A program made the translations under genes and the position numbers. From positions 625,001 to 689,000 of the forward strand of contig NBAY01000012.1 of the NCBI GenBank assembly GCA_002794775.1: a DNA stretch of 64,000 nucleotides, written 5' to 3'. The notes under the pieces were generated by a model that did no database searches, was not told the origin of the DNA, and saw only the letters and a list, made by a program, of their open reading frames with translations. Below, piece by piece: positions 1-10,849 of this stretch. The first letter of the stretch is position 1. Each line of letters opens with the position of its first letter. The stretch comes from Porodaedalea pini. Taxonomy: Eukaryota; Basidiomycota; Agaricomycetes; Hymenochaetales; Hymenochaetaceae.

Positions 1-1605
1 CGAGTCGAGCAGGTCCTCGAACCGGAAGTGCATCGCGTACATGTCCATTCGCTCACCGTCCGGCCCCATCCCATCCATCCCACCACCCATCGAGCCCATG
101 GGACTCATCGACCCCATTGAGCCGAAGGCCGTCCACGGCGGCAGCCCCATGTCCAGTCCGATGTCGATTTCACAGAATACATTCTGACTCTGCGTCTCCT
201 GGTTCTGACCATGCGAGGAATTTGTGGCAGATTCGTCGCCGTCGCACAGCGTCTGCATCACCCACGCTGGCAAGCCGTAGTCGACCCACTCGCCAGCAAC
301 TGGCGGATCTAGTGACTCAGGCAGCCCGTGCGGCAATGCGCGCTGACCCGGCACTTGAAGCTGTCCACCTGGCGATTGGCCAGTTGGCGAAGAGAATTGA
401 CCAGGGAGGAAGAGACGCGAGGACGAGGAGGAAGGAGGTGTTGGTGCGGAAAGCGGGTCACCTGAGGAGGTTGAAGGCTCACTAGGAATGCTGAGCTGCA
501 TGAGCGCGCGAGGGCGAGGCTTAGCGGCGACAGGCACCTGCTCCTCGTATACCTGAAACATGGAATATCATGCTACGACGAAGGGCAGAAAAACACACCT
601 GCAAGTTGCTGCCAGCAGCCGAGAAATCGGGGACCTGCCCTGGCATACCGTAGCTCATGGACTGCGGATGCGAGTTCGGGAACTGGAAACCGCTCATTCC
701 ACCAAATTCCCCCCCTCTTTCCTGGCTGTGGCCATTCATCTGCAACCGCTGCTCGTCTTCGTTGCCCTCGTGCGTCGCAGGCGAGCCAACCGCCGAGCTT
801 TTGTTCAAACCAGGCGCCGTCTCAAGCAGCCTCGGGATCTTGATTGTAGGAGGCGCAGGCGGGTAGAGGTCGGCTGTCATCGTCGGTGGCCGGTGCACCC
901 GGTGCGCTCGTCGAACGGCTTCGAGCGGCGATTCTGCGGGAGGACAAAGCTAAGTGGTCCGGGAACCAAGCTTTGGGCTGTCTGAGTCGGGATCTGCGCG
1001 GAAAGCGAGTGTCCGTGTCCATGCCCGTGTCCACCGTGGTGCGAGTGCGAGTAGGAATACGTGTTGAGCAGGCCGGATTCGAGGGAGAAGCTCGCAAGAG
1101 CGTTGCCCGTGTCGATCGTAAGGCTCACTCCTGATCTAGAACCAGACGCGTAAGAGAACAAGGGCATCGAGAGGCTAGCGAGAGTGTCTGACCTTGACCC
1201 TGGCCCTGCGATCCTCCAATTCGCTCATGTCGAAGTCCGCGAGATCCACCATCTCGGCTTCGTGCACGCTACCGCACCCACCATTCGCAGAGCCATACGG
1301 ACCATAGAGAGACCCGTCGGCGGAGAGCGAGTCGAGCTCGCTGAAATCTTCCGAATCGACGGTCGATGCAGATGAGAGGGCACTCATGGTGCTGGTGGTG
1401 CTGGTAGTGGAGCACAAGGAACTGTTGCGGGCACGCGCGCTGGAACCGCGCACACAGCTGCTCGACTTGGTACGGTCACCACGCTCCTTCCCATCCTTCT
1501 CCTTCTTCACCTTCCCGCCCGCCGTCGACTCTGTCTTGCCCTTCTTCTCCTTGACAGTGCGTGTGGGCTGATAGACGTACCAAGCGAGACTGTCCCAGTA
1601 CTTGT
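1..1605 (-). pseudogene. HMG-box transcription factor relic, copy 1 (runs off left edge)
   Basis: This is a minus-strand relic that matches a second copy around 40-47.5 kb in order and sequence. Read from about 1605 downward it has the end of an HMG box (HKYWD, then WYVYQP), a Lys/Glu-rich stretch, Ser/Thr runs, a His/Gly-rich segment, a Pro-rich segment and a last exon (552 to 1) that is open to the window edge. Against copy 2 the HMG box lacks about 15 codons, and there are several indels: one G fewer near 1186, about 10 extra bases near 915, and others. These break the frame. HMG-box proteins bind the DNA minor groove and regulate transcription. The parent gene was presumably such a regulator, but both copies here look non-functional. 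The C-terminal region was not recognised beyond low complexity. Confidence 0.65.
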
Positions 1606-1921
1606 GGACTAGAGGCCAGTTAGACGAACTGTCTGTATACAGGGGCTACTCACCAATTTGAGTGGCATGAGCTTATCTGACCTCTGTTTCCATCTACATT
1701 TTGACTAAGATGCTCATTATATCCCAAAGACTGTGTGGACTTACTTTTGATGTGCTTGACAGATTTGCGACCGAGGGAGAGGCAGGCGATGGTGGTGGGA
1801 GAAAGCAAAGTGCAGCGACGCGTCGAGCACGTCTCGACGCGTTTTCTAAGTCCGCATTTTCTAAGTCCGCTAAGTGGTGAATCTTGTCTGATGCTCGTGT
1901 CCACCATCAGCATCCCAACCC
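1606..1921. other. Intergenic spacer between two divergent relics
   Basis: No gene recognised. It holds the degenerate 5' side of the HMG-box relic on the minus strand and the 5' side of the damaged cyclin on the plus strand. Confidence 0.4.
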
Positions 1922-3329
1922 TCAAGAATCCACTTATTTAATCAAACAGCTGCATCCGTGTACTCCATCTCTCCTGTTAGTACTGCCTCTACCTTCTCCC
2001 AATCCCCGCACCCACTCTCGGCGCCGCAGCAAGCGGCGCCTCAACCGTTGAAACAACCTCAAATCCCGAAGACGCACCCAGCAAAAGCAAACTACGTGGC
2101 TTCCTTGGTCGGCAAGTCAAGCATTCTAATTGTCGGCAACCTTCCGAGGCGCGCACGCAAAGTCAATAGATAAATTGGTTTTGTCCTGTTTCCCTAACTG
2201 ACGTGCTCAACTCTAGATCAAGCTGTGAAAAGCCTGACCGATATTTGGCACCCCGAGAACATCCCAGTCGTCTTTTCAACTCAAACAGATATCACGACGG
2301 TGACGAAACAGCCGCCGTCTCTCAACGCCAACCACTAAAACATCAATTGGTTCAACTTCCTCGCCCTATTCACCCATCACGCTTTCCTCGCCTCTTCCCC
2401 CTGCCCCATCCGACCCACCACACGCTTCAACAACAACGTCAGTCGTTTTCCCATCTGCCTTTCTCGCCGAGAATTTCGGCAGCAATGCCGCAACCGTCGT
2501 GTCCAAGAAGGATCTCGTTCCGATCGAAACATTTGTACAGGTCCTCCACCGTTCACGCACAACATACAGCGTCCTGCAGTCGGCGCTCTGCTACATCAAG
2601 GCGGTGCGAGGGAAGGTGCCAGAGCTCGTGGAGCAAGAGAGGCTCGGCACGGGAGTGAGAGGCGAGCCGGAGTTGGATAAGAGGATCGTGAAGGAAGACG
2701 AGGCGTCTGCCTCGTCGAAGGCGAATACCTCTTTGGACACGTCCAACCTCTGCGGCCTTCCGACGGAATTGATGTCAAAGGACCCTTTCGACGCATCGTG
2801 TGTGCCGACAGTCCTCCAGATGGGCGCTTCGCTTCCATTAACTCAGTAGATGCAGACTCAAAGGCAGTCTAACGACAAGCGTCGCAAGATTCCGGCAAAA
2901 CAGCTCACGCCGCTGTCACCTCTTCCCTTGCCGCTCCTCTGCCCGCGGCGCATCTTCCTCGCCGCGCTCATTCTAGCATCAAGAATCTTACAGGATCGAT
3001 GCTATTCGAATCGTGCATGGGTAAAGCTCTCCAGTCTCCCACTGCGGGAGGTTGGACACTGCGAACGTGCATTCGGCGATGCGTTTGGGTGGCGTCTCTC
3101 GGTCGGCAAGAGCTCAACGCTGCCGCAGGAAGAGAACTCGCGCAGTATGCAACACACGAAAAGCGATGGTACAATCGCATTTGGATCGTCTCCGGTTTCT
3201 GCAATGCGCAACGCGATGCACTTTCCGAGTCCACCTTGTCGGATGCAGGCACAAGTTCGGAATTTGGCCGTGCGCAGACGAAGGCAGGCATGGCAAATAG
3301 AGTACTCAGACGTGGTCCATGCTGGATAG
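1922..3329 (+). pseudogene. PHO80/PCL-type cyclin, damaged
   Basis: The order of conserved blocks is that of a basidiomycete Pcl-like cyclin, a partner of a Pho85-type CDK. There is a Ser/Pro-rich leader (VYSISPVSTASTF), then YVASLV/DQAVKSLTDIWHP, then FVQVLHRSRTTYSVLQSALC, then the cyclin-box core CPRRIFLAALILASRILQD and CYSNRAWVKLSSLP. YVASLV joins DQAVKS cleanly through a GC-AG intron (2112-2216). The copy is damaged: no in-frame ATG is visible for the first block, the frame shifts near 2330, and an in-frame TAG at 2847-2849 separates the first and second halves of the cyclin box in one frame (CAG to TAG would explain it). Family assignment is good. Loss of function is inferred, and part of it could be assembly error. 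Confidence 0.65.
2112..2216 (+). other. GC-AG intron in the cyclin relic
   Basis: The donor reads G|GCAAGT and the acceptor CTCTAG, with CTAAC upstream as a plausible branch point. Removing these 105 nt joins SLV to DQAVKS in frame, the junction expected for this cyclin family. Confidence 0.6.
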
Positions 3330-4522
3330 CCTCACGACTGTTGATCTCGGGCTTGGGCTCGGGCTCGGTGGTCATGTATAGGCTGATGCAACGACTTTCG
3401 CGACTTATGGATTTAGATGCGTAGGATATGGGTGCGGACTACTGGTCTGGGCTACGCTGAGTTGGACTGTGCGGAGCTTGAGGGCCTTTCTTCGCTTGTT
3501 GTCGGGCGCTTGCTCGCGATCGCAGAGGCCTTCGCTCTTGTCGGTACGGCTTCGGCGCGCCTTCCACCTTGTACTCTCTTCTCTCCTCTTTTCTAAATTT
3601 CCTAGCAATACATGTGTCTCTTACACCCTTCCCTCCAACCGTACACCCAAGTATCTCATTCATCCATCCATTTGTGCGGCGCGACTTGTCCATTCACCAT
3701 ACACGGTCTCCTCTTCCTTTTCTCTCCTCGATTTTGTAATTCGGCTCGTATCTTCCGTAGATCTCTTTTTTCCTTCTCTTTACTTCATTGACTCGACTCT
3801 TGTTACTTCTATTATTCCATGTGCTCGAGCCCTTGCGAAGCATTTTCTCTATATTATACTACTGTCTCGTCTCATCATCCGCTTTTCAGCCTTTCGGCTC
3901 TCAAGTTTTAGTGCTGGATTGGCGGCCCGAAAGGGGCAAGTGGGTTTGAATTCCCACCGTGTGTGCATCTCTCCTGAAAACAAAGCAAATCTTGGACAGT
4001 GATTGAAGAGCTGATATCTGAAATGAGTGGATGATCAGACAAAAACACTATGATTAATGCACTACAGCTTAGACATTAGATTTTGGAAGGTCATATAAGT
4101 GGCATATAATACAAGAAAAATAAATGTGCATTTCCTGTAAGCATCTATCTGACTTGTATTTATCTTGTATCCTATGTGAAGGCTAATAAGAATATGATAT
4201 ACTGACTGACATGCTGACACCCAACATATAAACTGGTGAAGAGCCTTCCGGCTCCATTGTCAGGCATAATTAGTAGAATAAATACATTACAGCTCAGACA
4301 TCAGACTTTCAGAGAGCATATAATAAGAATACAAAATGATAAAAGTATAGTATATTTTTTGTAATTATCTATCTGTCTTGTATATGCCTTGTATTGCACC
4401 AAAACTCTTGTAACGAGCTTGTATCCGACTCGAAGACATTTTGGCACATGACAAGCTGACTAACAGACTTTTATTACCTTACAAGGTATACAAGGCTATA
4501 CAGGCGACGCGACTTTTTCGTG
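3330..4522. other. Pyrimidine-rich then AT-rich non-coding stretch
   Basis: From 3330 to about 4000 the plus strand is rich in C and T and could be an old 3' untranslated region of the cyclin relic. From about 4000 it becomes AT-rich with repeated CTTGTA/TACAAG words. No conserved protein was recognised. Confidence 0.35.
4055..4400. repeat. Diverged tandem duplication, AT-rich
   Basis: The block near 4060-4180 (CTACAGCTTAGACATTAGA ... ATCTATCTGACTTGTAT) recurs at about 4285-4400 (TTACAGCTCAGACATCAGA ... ATCTATCTGTCTTGTAT) with many substitutions. This is probably an old transposon or satellite remnant. Confidence 0.5.
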
Positions 4523-4888
4523 ATGTACAGGCGATACCAGCGGTATTCATCGCATGCCAAACACTTCTCTTTCTTTGGCGAGAGTGAGTTTGTCCATGCC
4601 TTCTCTGTCTGCTATCTGCAGTGAGCTGATTCGTTCATGTCCATCTATGTTTACAGTATACGTGAATGGGACTTTATTGGACAAGACAAAACGCAAAAAT
4701 GAGCGGGATGACGCCAACTCTGAAACGAAGGTTAAACTCGACGAACTTATCCATGCGCTTAGTATCTATTTTTCCAGCATCGGTTGGTAGACCTTGATAA
4801 CTGATCAAAGTGCTTCATAGGTGAAGCCCAGGAAGCTATTGAGAGCGAGAAGGAACCAAAGGAAGCAAGTGAGACCGGTCACAAATAA
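4523..4888 (+). CDS. Distant member of the KEKE-tail family (partial, 5' end not found)
   Basis: This is recognised by gene structure rather than a known domain. An exon ending GGCGAGA|GTGAG at about 4577 is followed by an intron whose words match the second intron of the 54-63 kb genes. Next is an exon reading KTKRKNERDD...NSETKVKLDELIHAL (compare SSETDAYTELKNMV in the 61.6 kb copy). A short intron ends CTTCATAG, and a final charged exon reads EAQEAIESEKEPKEASETGHK with a stop at 4886-4888. Function is unknown. The first exon was not found, so this may be a decayed or only distantly related copy. Homology rests on my reading of intron and exon order. Confidence 0.4.
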
Positions 4889-6062
4889 GGGAAGCGTTCG
4901 AGGGAGGCACAAGTAAGCTTCGCGCAGCGGAAACTTATGCTAGGACTGGTATATGTTGAGCTATAGATTGCGTAGCAGTGGACCTTTCAATAGTCCAATG
5001 GAATATATTTGATGGGTGACATAATGAGCAAGTTGAGCATGAACGCGGCAGAATGACTAGTCGGGGATGTCTGAATGCTCAGACTTCAGCTTGGACTCAC
5101 CGATTATCCAAATGCGTTATATCCCTATGGTCTACACCAGACACAGAGCCTTCACTACCTTCTGTTGTATAACACAGTAGTCTTGAGCATTGCCAATGCG
5201 CGATGTCGCTCCATGGACGGCATTGATCTCAATCAGAACATGTGCGGTTCTCTTGCCAGTCCGCGACTCCGCAAGCAATTCCAATCTATGTCGCCAAATT
5301 ATAAAAATCTCAGAACGTGTCCTGGGAACGTGTCCAGCGCAAGGAATCTAGGGGAAAGATACAATATGTCGACTTTGACTTTTAAATGAAGCGAGAGAGC
5401 ATGACACGTTAGTCACGTGCAAAGCATTTTTCAACTCGTCGCTCTCTGAGTCTTGAGTCCTACTATCTCTTCGAGTTCTAAGTTTCTGCTTGCGAAGATG
5501 CTTGAGATATTGCACTCCTGGGCTTCAAATGACAACTGCAGGGCACAATAAACGCTTGAGTGTCTAAGAGATAAGTACATCGGAAACAAGGTTCCCAATC
5601 CCCGGCTCCCAGATGGGCCAGATCCAGACAGGTGCCTTATAGTTACGCTTCTGGGCAACATTTTATGTTCCCCGACAATTCCGATACTTATGTCAAGGGA
5701 ATAAACTGATTAAGCTGTGGTCCCTGCGAAGCAAGCAGACCTGAAGTCCTCAAATTTCTACCTTTGTTCTTACGCGTCTACAATACAAACTTAAGTTCAA
5801 GGAAGTCATACGGAATGTCATGTGTGGCCAGTTTATCGTCCCGTGTCCCGGAACCCGACTCCGACGATAGTGATTTCTATTTTCATCCCTACAACTTAGT
5901 GCTACGAACTCTGGAGTTTAGGGGGGCCAAACGCGAAGGAGCGTTCTTATCGCGTCATGGGAGAACTGTATCTTAGCTCATATAAAGCACTCCGCTTTGT
6001 ATCCCACCGTACCAATAGTTCATCCCATTTTTCTCTTAGAAAATCATCAAGAGCATCTCACA
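4889..6062. other. Intergenic, no gene recognised
   Basis: Only unsupported short open frames are present. The last 80 bases hold the TATA box and leader of the oxygenase gene downstream. Confidence 0.4.
5981..5986 (+). promoter_or_regulatory. TATA box of the 2OG oxygenase gene
   Basis: TATAAA stands 77 bases before the chosen ATG (6063), leaving room for a short leader. It is the only good TATA word just upstream. Confidence 0.5.
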
Positions 6063-7341
6063 ATGCCTGGTCTTACACTTCCTCCCTTCCCTGACAGTGT
6101 CCCTACCCACCCCCTTCTTGTCGTCGACTATGTTCTGATCAAGGCTGCTGACTCCGAGGAAATTGAGAAACTCTGGAAAGCTGCCACGCAGTTGGGTTTC
6201 TGGTAGTAAGTTGTGGTACTTCTTTCGAACTAGAAGCTGTCTGTATACACAAGTCATATGCTGCCCAGCTTGAAGAATCACGGTGTCGGCGAGGAGGTCG
6301 ACAAAATGTTCGACATGGGACCGGAGGCCATGGATCTTCCTCCGGAAGAAAAGTTGAAATTCGAGCAGGGCGACAACGGCCAGTCTTTTGGGTAAGCGAC
6401 GATAAAACCAACGAGCTAATTATGGTGCCTCATTTGACTTGAAGATTTAAGGGAGCAGGAACAACAACTTCTGATGAATATGGAACGCGCGAGACCGTTG
6501 AGTACATTAACGTGTCTAAGGAGGATGCACTCGCATATCCGGATGTTGTGCATCGCACGTACCCGGCGGTCGTGAATGCACGCATGGAGAGCACGGTTAC
6601 GCCCTTCGTGCGCAAGTCGCTTGAGGTTCTTAACACGCTACTGGCCGTCTTCGAAGGTAAACTCGTCCTTCCGCCTGGTGCACTCCTCGCGCGCCATCCA
6701 ACCCTCGAGCCCAGCGGCTCCGAAGCGCGCTGCATCAAGAGTCCGCCCAAGCCATCCTTAGATGCTGATGCGCTCGCCTCTGCGACACCAGACGTCAAGG
6801 ACAGAGTCGCGCTCGGCGCGCACACGGACTTCGGCTCACTCTCCTTCCTACACAACCGTCTCGGCGGGCTGCAAGTGCTTCCGCCGGGCGGCGCGGGGTG
6901 GACATACGTGCGTCCACTACCCGGGCACGCGATCTGCAACATCGGCGACACGCTCACGCTGTTCTCCGCGGGCTTGCTGCGCTCGAATCTGCATCGCGTT
7001 GTACCGCCGCCTGGCGCGCAGGCATCGCATGTGCGCTGGTCTGTCGTGTTCTTCAGCCGTCCAGCTTTCGATGTTCCGCTTCGGGCGCTTGCGGATGAAA
7101 GTGAGGTTATCAAGCGAGCCTTGGAGAGCTTGTCTCCTGAGGACCAGAAGAGGTTCGAGCCGAACTGTACTGCGGGAGAATGGTACACGAGGCGGGTGAA
7201 GCTTCGGCGAGCCAATGTTAGGAAGGTGCGCATCTTTGCTCGTTGAGGACTTGTTTTGCTCTGACAGCTCTGACATCGTATATTCAGGGCCCCGAGACCT
7301 TTCAAGCTGGTGGAGGGATGGACTCGTACTATGCAGCGTGA
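6063..7341 (+). CDS. 2-oxoglutarate/Fe(II)-dependent dioxygenase (isopenicillin N synthase-like)
   Basis: Four exons (6063-6205, 6269-6391, 6445-7225, 7288-7341) join in frame to 366 residues. The N-terminal half has the non-haem dioxygenase start (PLLVVDYVLIKAADSEEIEKL, then LGFWYLKNHGV). The C-terminal half has the jelly-roll metal site: His and Asp in GAHTDFGSLSFL, the distal His in SNLHRV, and an Arg in HVRWSVVFF placed to bind 2-oxoglutarate. Length fits the family. The start was chosen at MPGLTLPPF because the context is good and it follows the TATA box; an upstream in-frame codon is less likely. Such enzymes couple 2OG decarboxylation to hydroxylation or ring chemistry, often in secondary metabolism. 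The substrate cannot be told, and no cluster partner lies beside it. Confidence 0.9.
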
Positions 7342-9965
7342 ATTGGAAGAGGCCACTACGAGCTTCTAGGAAATTCTAATGGTGCTCATCATTAGCTTAT
7401 GAACCTTGATAGCTTCTATTATCGACTGTTTTTTGAACACGCGTAGCTCCTGAAGGAATCATTTTGCGAGTAACCTGTCGATGCGTTCGATTGTACAGGG
7501 CGAAATGGGATTCGACCAGGTGTCAAGCTTAGAAAATAAATGCTTATCTTCTGGGTAGCCTGAGATAGTTGGATTATGAATGCTAATATGCAGTGTCCAT
7601 TAAATTGTGCCATGAGGCCAATAAGATAAGCGGAGGAAAACATTATAAATATTAATGGCGTCGCAAGGTCGAATGTCGCAATATATCTGATTGGATCACG
7701 CCAAGCTGGTTCTATAGCGCGAAGAGCCAAAGGCGGACAGCACAAACGTGTGTGGAAGCCCCGGGTGTTATCGGAGGAGTTCAAGCTGAACTGTAATCAA
7801 TGTCCGTTCTTGATTCTATCGTTGACAATGTCCATCAGATCACCACGTGCTGGGGTAGAAGAAAAGAAGGCGCATGCAGAACTGATACTTCGCAGCGACG
7901 AATGGGGTGGCGAACAAAGTGGTCATGATCGTGAAACAGTCAACTTTGAACGCAATTTTGTTTGTGTAGACAGAAAATGTATTCTGCTTAAAGGTCAGAT
8001 AAACGGCTTATACACCGGAAGGAAAGTACGTACGTGTAGCCCACTGCATTAGGAAATGCACTCCAAGAGCGTATTGCCAGAAGACATCCCTGCACGAGCG
8101 AACAAGGTGGGAGAAGTGTGACGAAGCACGACGACGGAATGGAGAAGCGACATGTTATGGAGAGACGGAAGACAATCGAGGGTGATGAGACACGTCTGGT
8201 ACTCAACTGTACAGATGACTGATGCCCTTTCTCGCCCTTTCAAGAGCATCTTTTATACCAGCCAGTTCTGCCTGCTAGGAGGTATTCCGACATTGAAAGT
8301 AACTATCAGTACCACGGCACATCTCGGGGAGGTGCCATTTGTGTTTGTTGTCTTTTTGCGCACGCTCGCGCAGAGCATCTCGGTAGTGGCGTGTTCGATC
8401 TTGCGAGGCACATAGCAAGAGGGGATGCACGGACCTTTACGATTTCCGCATAAAGAACACATGGAAGTAAATGTAAGCCGGAGATACTTCGCATACTTCT
8501 TGAGGTCGGAAGCACAAGGGAAAACGGACTGAAGGAGAGCTGATATCGGAATCGGAGGATGCCGCTTTTCGTATCAGTAATCGCGATTCAAGTTGAAAAG
8601 GACACCTCTGTCACGGTCACTTTCATTGCGAAGAGCTCAGAAGAAGCGGAGTAATTCATCTATTCGAAGATCGGAGCCCATCAATTATAATATTCAGGTA
8701 GGATTCGGGGATGAAAGGGCAAATCAAGCGGCGGCGGCGTCAAAGCTATTGCCAAATAGTACCAAGCAAACATCGTGCAGTACTAGTAATACGTTCGCAC
8801 GACAAACCTGGTACGAAAACATATCCCTGCACCCCCTCTCAATCACTTTACAGAGCACCGTGTACTAAACCTTTAGCCGCTGCTCCGATTGGACCGACAG
8901 AAGTTTGAATTCTTCAAAAATTAAGGTCCCGTGTTCATGGGTTTAGCGAGGTATCGCGCGACTGGTAGTCGGCTGTGACCTCAGGCTGTCGTTGTCCATA
9001 CGTGTCTTCGCACGACTGTGTTCTGAGCTTCCCAAACTATCCTCGTGTTTGCCTAGAAACCTAGTATCTGAGGCCGGGGCCTAGTTTTTGTGTGGGGGCA
9101 GTTTGGTTGCCACCGGCGTTGTAGCCCGCACAGCAACTGATGTCGCCACCGACTCTGTCGCGGAAGAAGCAGAGGCCTGCAACGAACGTTAGGCGTCTGT
9201 GGACCATGCGAAACCGACTATTAACTCATTATGCTGCCATGTGCTTTCTCTGCTTCTGTTGTCTAGAATTCTGATAGTCAAACGCTTCTTGCACCCCCTT
9301 AAGACCTTAGTTCTCTGATCGTTTAGACACACAAGAGACTCTTGAGAATGGAATCCATATGTATGGGCCTTTAGACTACGGGATTACGGTAAAGCAGAAA
9401 AATCCTGTGATCTTCTACCTCTGCAAGGCAAATTGATCTTTACTTATTTAATTAACCTCTTAACCAGGTCCACGGAAAGAATTCTCGAGATATTGCATCG
9501 GGGTTCTAGCACGACACGAGCGATGATGTCGCGTATCTTGAAGACGATGAGAACGCGACGTTATGTCATTAGCCGTTAGTTTCAGGTCACCCGTCATTCC
9601 GCTATGTTGGTACGTCTCCTTAGCGCTGTCTGTGGCTGCAGCAGACGGAAATAACAAAACTTGGCGTCTCAATCGATCGTTCGGCGCGACGAGGAAGAAC
9701 ATGAAGGGAAGAAATGTCCAAGTTTGTCCTAAATATCTGGCAGTGCTACATGAGGCAAGGAATGGATCAAAACCGGGCTCCGGCATAAGACAAATACAAC
9801 AGTGAGTCGTTTATACAGTCTGCATGGAAAAATACAGTTCAGCCGAATGAGCGCATTAACTGTCAATGGATAGATTGAGAACGATAAAGGATTTCATCAG
9901 CGGGCATTGATATATAACTTCGACGAAGGCCATGGTCAACTGGTTCAAGCGCCTGGCGACAGCAT
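7342..9965. other. Long gene-poor stretch
   Basis: No conserved gene recognised. Several 60-120 codon open frames occur on both strands without recognisable motifs or convincing splice partners. One 48-residue minus-strand frame at 9061-9207 has a Cys-containing core (GLCFFRDRVGGDISCCAGYN) and might be an exon of a small secreted protein, but it has no signal peptide or partner exon I can defend. Confidence 0.35.
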
Positions 9966-10849
9966 TCACGTTGAGCTCGAAAAGAAATCTGTTGATGACG
10001 AAGTGCGAAACGTGCCTGAGGGGGACGCCTCTTCGAATGCCTGCTTGCGCGACTTGCACGAGCGCATGCGCGAGCCGGGGACCTTGTCGGGCCCGCGTCG
10101 CTTTGGTTTCGAGTCGTATCGGCACTCTTCGCGACGGCGCACGCAGTTCGAGCACGCGGGACGTGTTGCGTCGCAACGGATTTTGCGGCCGCGACTAGGG
10201 TGCGAGAATCAGCGTCCTTCAAATTTTTAATTTCCTCAATTCTCCAGAAAAAGAGGGACTTACCATTGGTGACAGGCCATGACGATCCGCTTCGAGCCGC
10301 CTTTCCCCTCGCCAGATGAAGATGATGCCTGGGTAGGGATGGACAGTGGGGAAGGGACATGTACGATGCAGATTCGTCTTCGGCACGTGTGGGGTGTGTC
10401 ACGCCATGAGGTGGGGCAGTTGACGATGAACCTCCAGCGTGCACCTGCGTAGGAATTTGGAATGAGTGGAGGTTGTGACTCGGAGAATGCGTTCGCGCGG
10501 AAGATCTGAACGGCAACATCTCAGTCTGCGTGTGCGGCAGATGACTATGATGATGCGTTTGAATCGGCGGGAGAGTCGTTGTATTTTCATATCGCCTGGG
10601 TGTGTTGTATGTATGCATGGCACTGCGATCGCCTCTATGATAGGCCTCGGGTGCATATGCACCTTGAAACTCGCCAGCCTGATTTGTCGCGACACGAGGG
10701 AGATCGTAGGCGTCGTGCACTGGATCATAAGCCGCATGAGTGATGGCGCCTGTTTGTGCGTAATCAGGAGATACAGGCGAGTCCTGCCTGGCGTCCGAAG
10801 GGTCATTCGTGGTGGTTGCATTGTAATGAAGATGCGCTAGAAGGTTCAT
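9966..10849 (-). CDS. Zn2Cys6 (Gal4-type) transcription factor, short, with C-terminal zinc cluster
   Basis: Read on the minus strand as three exons (10849-10403, 10328-10264, 10194-9966) the model gives 246 residues in frame. Exon 1 is a Ser/His/Thr/Pro-rich region starting MNLLAHLHYNATTTNDP. Exons 2 and 3 encode a canonical binuclear cluster, CX2CX6CX6CX2CX6C (Cys 168, 171, 178, 185, 188, 195), followed by a basic linker, KPKRRGPDKVPGSR. The intron between exons 2 and 3 splits the second Cys codon and has good GTAAGT/CCCTAG ends. The first intron (GTGACA donor) is less certain but is needed to reach the cluster frame. It should bind DNA in the nucleus. No fungal-specific TF regulatory domain is seen, which is unusual. 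Confidence 0.8.

Noticed and set aside
3935..3965. tRNA-like T-arm (GTGGGTTTGAATTCCCAC) suggesting a tRNA gene
   Set aside because: No matching acceptor, D or anticodon stems could be built upstream or downstream; the palindromic word alone is not enough.
6430..7356. Minus-strand 308-codon frame opposite the 2OG oxygenase
   Set aside because: Antisense shadow of a GC-rich exon; the plus strand has catalytic motifs and consistent splicing.
7988..8515. Overlapping small frames on both strands as a gene (possible HMG-like or Cys-rich exon)
   Set aside because: No frame keeps a recognisable motif and no splice partner was found.
9863..10849. Single 328-codon minus-strand open frame as the regulator gene
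   Set aside because: Its C-terminal third is out of frame with the zinc cluster, which lies in another frame joined by two introns.
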